From contig NZ_JZWV01000318.1 of NCBI RefSeq assembly GCF_000966975.1, forward strand, positions 1 to 17,262: a stretch of DNA of 17,262 nt, read 5' to 3'. The DNA is from Streptomyces katrae. Lineage in GTDB: Bacteria; Actinomycetota; Actinomycetes; Streptomycetales; Streptomycetaceae. A program made the translations under genes and the position numbers. How positions within the stretch are numbered: position 1 is the first letter of the stretch; each line of letters starts with the position of its first letter. The notes beneath the pieces were generated by a model, which worked only from the letters and a program-made list of their open reading frames with translations, made no database searches and was not told where the DNA came from. Positions 14,314-17,262 of this stretch are shown here, in pieces.

Positions 14314-15696
14314 ATGACCGACGCCGCGCCGCGGCTGGCAGCCCTTGCCGAAACCCTGCTGGGCGCCCCCCTGCCCATCCGCATACGTGCCTGGGACGGC
14401 AGCGAGGCCGGCCCCGCCGCCGGCCCCGCGCTGGTGCTGGGCAGCCGGCGCGCCCTGCGCCACATGCTGTGGAAGCCGGGCGAACTGGGGCTCGCCCGTG
14501 CCTGGGTCGCCGGCGACATCACCGTCGACGGCGACCTGTTCGACGCGCTGGACAAGGTCGCCGGCCTGGTCTGGGAGCGCGAGCACCCCGCCGCGCCCGT
14601 CTCCGCCCGCCGCTCCCGCAGTGGCCTGGCCAAGCTCGCCGCGCTGCGCCCGCACCTGCCCGCGCGCGCCTCGGGCGCCGCCGGCACGGCCGCCCTGCTG
14701 CGCGACCCGGCGACCCGCGCCGCCGTACGCGAGCTCGTGGCCCTCGCCCGCCCGTGGACCCGGCCCGCGCCGCCGCCGGAGGAGGCCGTGCGCCAGGGCG
14801 GCATCATCCACTCCAAGAGCCGCGACCGGCACGCCATCAGCCACCACTACGACGTGGGCAACGAGTTCTACGAGCACGTCCTCGGCCCCTCGATGGTGTA
14901 CTCCTGCGCCTACTGGACCGAGGACGGCACCCTGGAGGAGGCCCAGCGCGACAAGCTGGACCTGGTCTGCCGCAAGCTCGCCCTGACGCCCGGCCAGCGG
15001 CTCCTGGACGTCGGCTGCGGCTGGGGCTCCATGGCCCTGCACGCCGCCCGCGAGTACGGGGTCCAGGTCACCGGCATCACCCTCTCCACCGAGCAGGCCG
15101 CCTACGCCCGCAAGCGGATCGCCGACGAGGGCCTGACCGACCGGATCGAGATCCGCGTCCAGGACTACCGGGACGTCAAGGACGGCCCGTACGACGCGAT
15201 TTCCTCGATCGGCATGGCCGAGCACGTAGGCTCCGAGCGCTACCGCGAGTACGCCGGGATCCTGCACGGACTGCTGGCCCCCGGCGGGCGGCTGCTCAAC
15301 CACCAGATCGGCCGGCCGCCGGAGCCCGACGAAGCGGCGTACGAGATCGACGAATTCATCGACGCCTACGTCTTCCCCGACGGGGAGCTCTCCCCGGTCG
15401 GCTCCACCGTCGGCGAGCTGGAGAAGGCCGGTTTCGAGGTCCGCGACGTGGAGGCGCTGCGCGAGCACTACGCGCTGACCCTGCGGGCCTGGGTGGCGCG
15501 GTTGGAGGAGCACTGGGACGAGGCCGTACGGCTCACCTCGCCCGGCCGGGCGCGGGTCTGGCTGCTCTACATGGCGGCCTCGGCCCTGGGCTTCGAGCAC
15601 GCCCGCCTCGGTGTCAACCAGATCCTGGCCGTGAAGCCGGGCGGCCGCGGCCTCTCGGGGATGCCGCTGCGCTCCCGGGTCTGGGGCGCCGCGTAG
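14314..15696 (+). CDS. cfa: Cyclopropane-fatty-acid synthase family SAM methyltransferase
   Basis: Enzymes of this family transfer a methylene from S-adenosylmethionine to the double bond of unsaturated acyl chains in membrane phospholipids. The ATG at 14314 has GGAGG (14302-14306) 7 bases before it; the product is 460 residues. Residues about 1-90 are the small N-terminal lipid-binding-like domain (MLWKPGELGLARAWVAGDIT, 51-70). A basic, Ala/Arg-rich linker follows (about 95-150). The catalytic domain has HHYDVGNEFYEHVLG (177-191), SCAYW (197-201), the SAM motif LLDVGCGWGSMALHA (230-244), GITLSTEQAAYA (254-265), SIGMAEHVG (298-306) and the late EHYALTLRAWVARLEEHWDE (384-403). A related type makes 10-methyl(ene) fatty acids with a flavoprotein partner (the tms/bfa systems). 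No such partner lies adjacent, so cyclopropane synthesis is more likely but not certain. Confidence 0.9.
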   Translation: MTDAAPRLAALAETLLGAPLPIRIRAWDGSEAGPAAGPALVLGSRRALRHMLWKPGELGLARAWVAGDITVDGDLFDALDKVAGLVWEREHPAAPVSARRSRSGLAKLAALRPHLPARASGAAGTAALLRDPATRAAVRELVALARPWTRPAPPPEEAVRQGGIIHSKSRDRHAISHHYDVGNEFYEHVLGPSMVYSCAYWTEDGTLEEAQRDKLDLVCRKLALTPGQRLLDVGCGWGSMALHAAREYGVQVTGITLSTEQAAYARKRIADEGLTDRIEIRVQDYRDVKDGPYDAISSIGMAEHVGSERYREYAGILHGLLAPGGRLLNHQIGRPPEPDEAAYEIDEFIDAYVFPDGELSPVGSTVGELEKAGFEVRDVEALREHYALTLRAWVARLEEHWDEAVRLTSPGRARVWLLYMAASALGFEHARLGVNQILAVKPGGRGLSGMPLRSRVWGAA

Positions 15697-15716
15697 CCCC
15701 GTACGCACACCGCGCG

Positions 15717-15751
15717 GAAGGGCCCCGGGGCGTGTCGCCCCGGGGCCCTTC
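15717..15751. terminator. Bidirectional terminator between cfa and the ABC permease
   Basis: Perfect 16-bp stem: GAAGGGCCCCGGGGCG (15717-15732) and CGCCCCGGGGCCCTTC (15736-15751) with a 3-base loop, between two convergent genes. Confidence 0.92.
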
Positions 15752-15773
15752 ACCGTCCCGTCCCCGCGCCGGG

Positions 15774-17262
15774 CTACTCGGTCTTGATGGCGGTCAGCAT
15801 GTTGAGCCGGGCGGCGCTGCGGGCCGGCCACATGGCGGCCAGGACGCCCACGACGGCGGCCAGCAGGAGGAAGATCCCGAGCCGGCCGTAGGGGAGGACC
15901 AGCTCGTAGTTGGGCACCGCCTTGGTGAGGGTGGTGCCGACGGCCCAGGCCAGGAAGAGGCCGATGCCCATGCCGAGGACCGCGCCGAAGAGCGAGATCA
16001 CCACGGACTCCAGGCGGATCATGTTCTTGACCCGGGCCCGGTCGAGGCCGATCGCCCGCAGCATGCCGATCTCCTGGGTCCGCTCGAAGACGGACATCGC
16101 CAGGGTGTTGACCACGCCGAGCACCGAGATGATCAGCGCCATGCCGAGCAGGCCGTACATGATGTTCAGCATCGTGTTGATGATGCCGCCCATCTCGTTG
16201 CGCATGTCCTGCCGGTCGGCGACGGTCATCGCCGGGTTCTTGCCGAGGGCGTCGATGACGGCCTGCTGGCCGGCCTTCGAGTCGCCGGCGGTGGTGTTGA
16301 CGTAGACCTCGCGGACGTACTGCTGGTCGGTGTGCGCGCCGAGGACCTTGTTGTCGAGGACGTACGGGGACAGCAGGCCTTCGAGGTCCTTGTAGACGGC
16401 GCCGATCTTCAGGGCGCTCTTCTGGCCGTCCTCGAACTGGACCTGGAGGGTGGAGCCGACGGTGAGGTTCTGCTTCTTCGCGGTGCTCTCGGCGACGGCG
16501 GCCTCGCCCTTGCCGAGGGCGGCCAGCGAGCCGGCCGTGACGTCGATGTTGAGCAGTTCGCCGATGGTGGCCGGGTTGACGCCGGAGGCCGAGCGGAAGC
16601 TGTCGCCGACCTTGAAGTAGCCGTCGGCCTGCGGGGAGACCGCCTTGATGCCGGGGGCCTTGGCCAGGGTGTCGGCCACGGACTTGTCCAGGCCGCCGAT
16701 GCCGCCGGCCATGGAGACCTTGTAGTCGGCCTTCAGCTTGTCGGTGCTCATCCGGTCGACGGCGGTGCCCATGGTGACGCCGAGGACCGACAGGGTGGTG
16801 ACCAGGGTCAGGCCGATGGCCAGGGAGGCGGCGGTGACGGCGGTACGGCGCGGGTTGCGCACGGCGTTCTGCGCGGCCAGCTTGCCGGGGACGCCGAACA
16901 CCTTGTGCAGCAGCGGGCGGACGGCGCCGATGACCGGCCGGGACAGCAGCGGCAGCAGGACGATCATGCCGATGAGCATCAGGCCGGCGCCGCCGCCGAT
17001 GACCATGCGGCCGTCGCCGCCCATGGACACGCCGAGGAAGACGACGCCGATGCCCGCGAGGCTGATCAGCGAGCCGAGGACGTTGCGCACGACCAGGGAC
17101 TTCGCGGTGGCCGGGAGGTGGGCGCTGCCCATGGCGGCGACGGGGGCGATCCGCCCGGTGCGCCAGGCCGGCAGCAGGGCGGCGAGGGTGGTGACGACGA
17201 CGCCGATGAGCAGGGCGGCGACGATCGTGCCCGGGGCGATCACGAGGTCCCCGGCGGGAAGC
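15774..17262 (-). CDS. FtsX-domain ABC transporter permease, N-terminus beyond window
   Basis: This is the permease of an ABC system of the lipoprotein-export, macrolide or peptide-efflux type. The last 495 residues are visible. The frame continues through the right edge as LPAGDLV in front of an internal GTG, so that GTG is not the start. Visible numbering: a membrane helix at 11-30 closing the first FtsX domain (ALLPAWRTGRIAPVAAM), two helices (about 58-80 and 86-105), then RNPRRTAVTAASLAIGLTL (135-153), which starts the second unit. An external domain of about 195 residues follows (170-365). The final FtsX domain has helices at about 365-390, 415-440 and 460-478, and the cytoplasmic coupling motif ERTQEIGMLRAIGLDRARV (393-411). 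Duplicated FtsX domains are usual for large actinobacterial permeases of about 850 residues. The ATPase partner is expected beyond the window. The substrate is unknown. Confidence 0.93.
   Translation of the reverse strand, partial: LPAGDLVIAPGTIVAALLIGVVVTTLAALLPAWRTGRIAPVAAMGSAHLPATAKSLVVRNVLGSLISLAGIGVVFLGVSMGGDGRMVIGGGAGLMLIGMIVLLPLLSRPVIGAVRPLLHKVFGVPGKLAAQNAVRNPRRTAVTAASLAIGLTLVTTLSVLGVTMGTAVDRMSTDKLKADYKVSMAGGIGGLDKSVADTLAKAPGIKAVSPQADGYFKVGDSFRSASGVNPATIGELLNIDVTAGSLAALGKGEAAVAESTAKKQNLTVGSTLQVQFEDGQKSALKIGAVYKDLEGLLSPYVLDNKVLGAHTDQQYVREVYVNTTAGDSKAGQQAVIDALGKNPAMTVADRQDMRNEMGGIINTMLNIMYGLLGMALIISVLGVVNTLAMSVFERTQEIGMLRAIGLDRARVKNMIRLESVVISLFGAVLGMGIGLFLAWAVGTTLTKAVPNYELVLPYGRLGIFLLLAAVVGVLAAMWPARSAARLNMLTAIKTE

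Overview
The window is high-GC actinobacterial DNA and almost certainly Streptomyces. Third codon positions are nearly all G or C, GTG and TTG starts are common, -10 boxes follow the TANNNT style, and several genes look leaderless. The order mazG / P450 / two rpf genes / eno / divIC / DUF501 / ppx / ndh / cfa / ABC permease matches, as I recall it, the S. coelicolor SCO3089-SCO3101 neighbourhood. The mazG...eno-divIC-DUF501-ppx core is also shared with mycobacteria.

Layout. Positions 1-1360 (-) hold the N-terminal part of a YfhO-family membrane protein, cut by the left edge. Diverging from it are a SurA_N-type lipoprotein (1537-2163, TTG start) and mazG (2192-3262), probably one transcript. 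A hairpin separates mazG from a convergent flavohemoglobin (3391-4599, -). The flavohemoglobin diverges from a CYP107-like P450 (4715-5989, +). Two secreted Rpf muralytic enzymes with C-terminal LysM domains follow. The second (rpfA, 7650-8375) has a long leader carrying a clear ydaO-type c-di-AMP riboswitch (7445-7632). Next come enolase (8664-9944, GTG start), divIC, a DUF501 protein (10622-11194) and a Ppx/GppA phosphatase (11191-12132, ATGA overlap). A 570-base structured intergenic region with Rex-like operators then leads to a type II NADH dehydrogenase (12703-14088). Last are a cyclopropane-fatty-acid-synthase-like methyltransferase (14314-15696) and, convergent with it, an FtsX-type ABC permease cut by the right edge (15774-17262, -).

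Most notable: divIC is broken by a perfect 17-bp tandem duplication (10121-10137 and 10138-10154). Removing one copy restores a normal 162-residue protein, so this strain either carries a divIC mutation, starts translation internally at 10162, or the assembly contains an error.

How the parts connect. The rpf pair, divIC and the lipoprotein belong to envelope growth, dormancy exit and division, and the riboswitch ties rpfA to c-di-AMP. Eno and ndh are central metabolism and respiration. The Rex-like sites upstream of ndh would couple NADH oxidation to the NADH/NAD+ ratio. The flavohemoglobin and P450 are divergent haem proteins that could share control. Nearly every transcription unit ends in a long GC-rich hairpin. 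I see no insertion sequence, CRISPR array, tRNA, rRNA or phage gene. Apart from the divIC lesion and some unassigned repeats this is conserved core chromosome.
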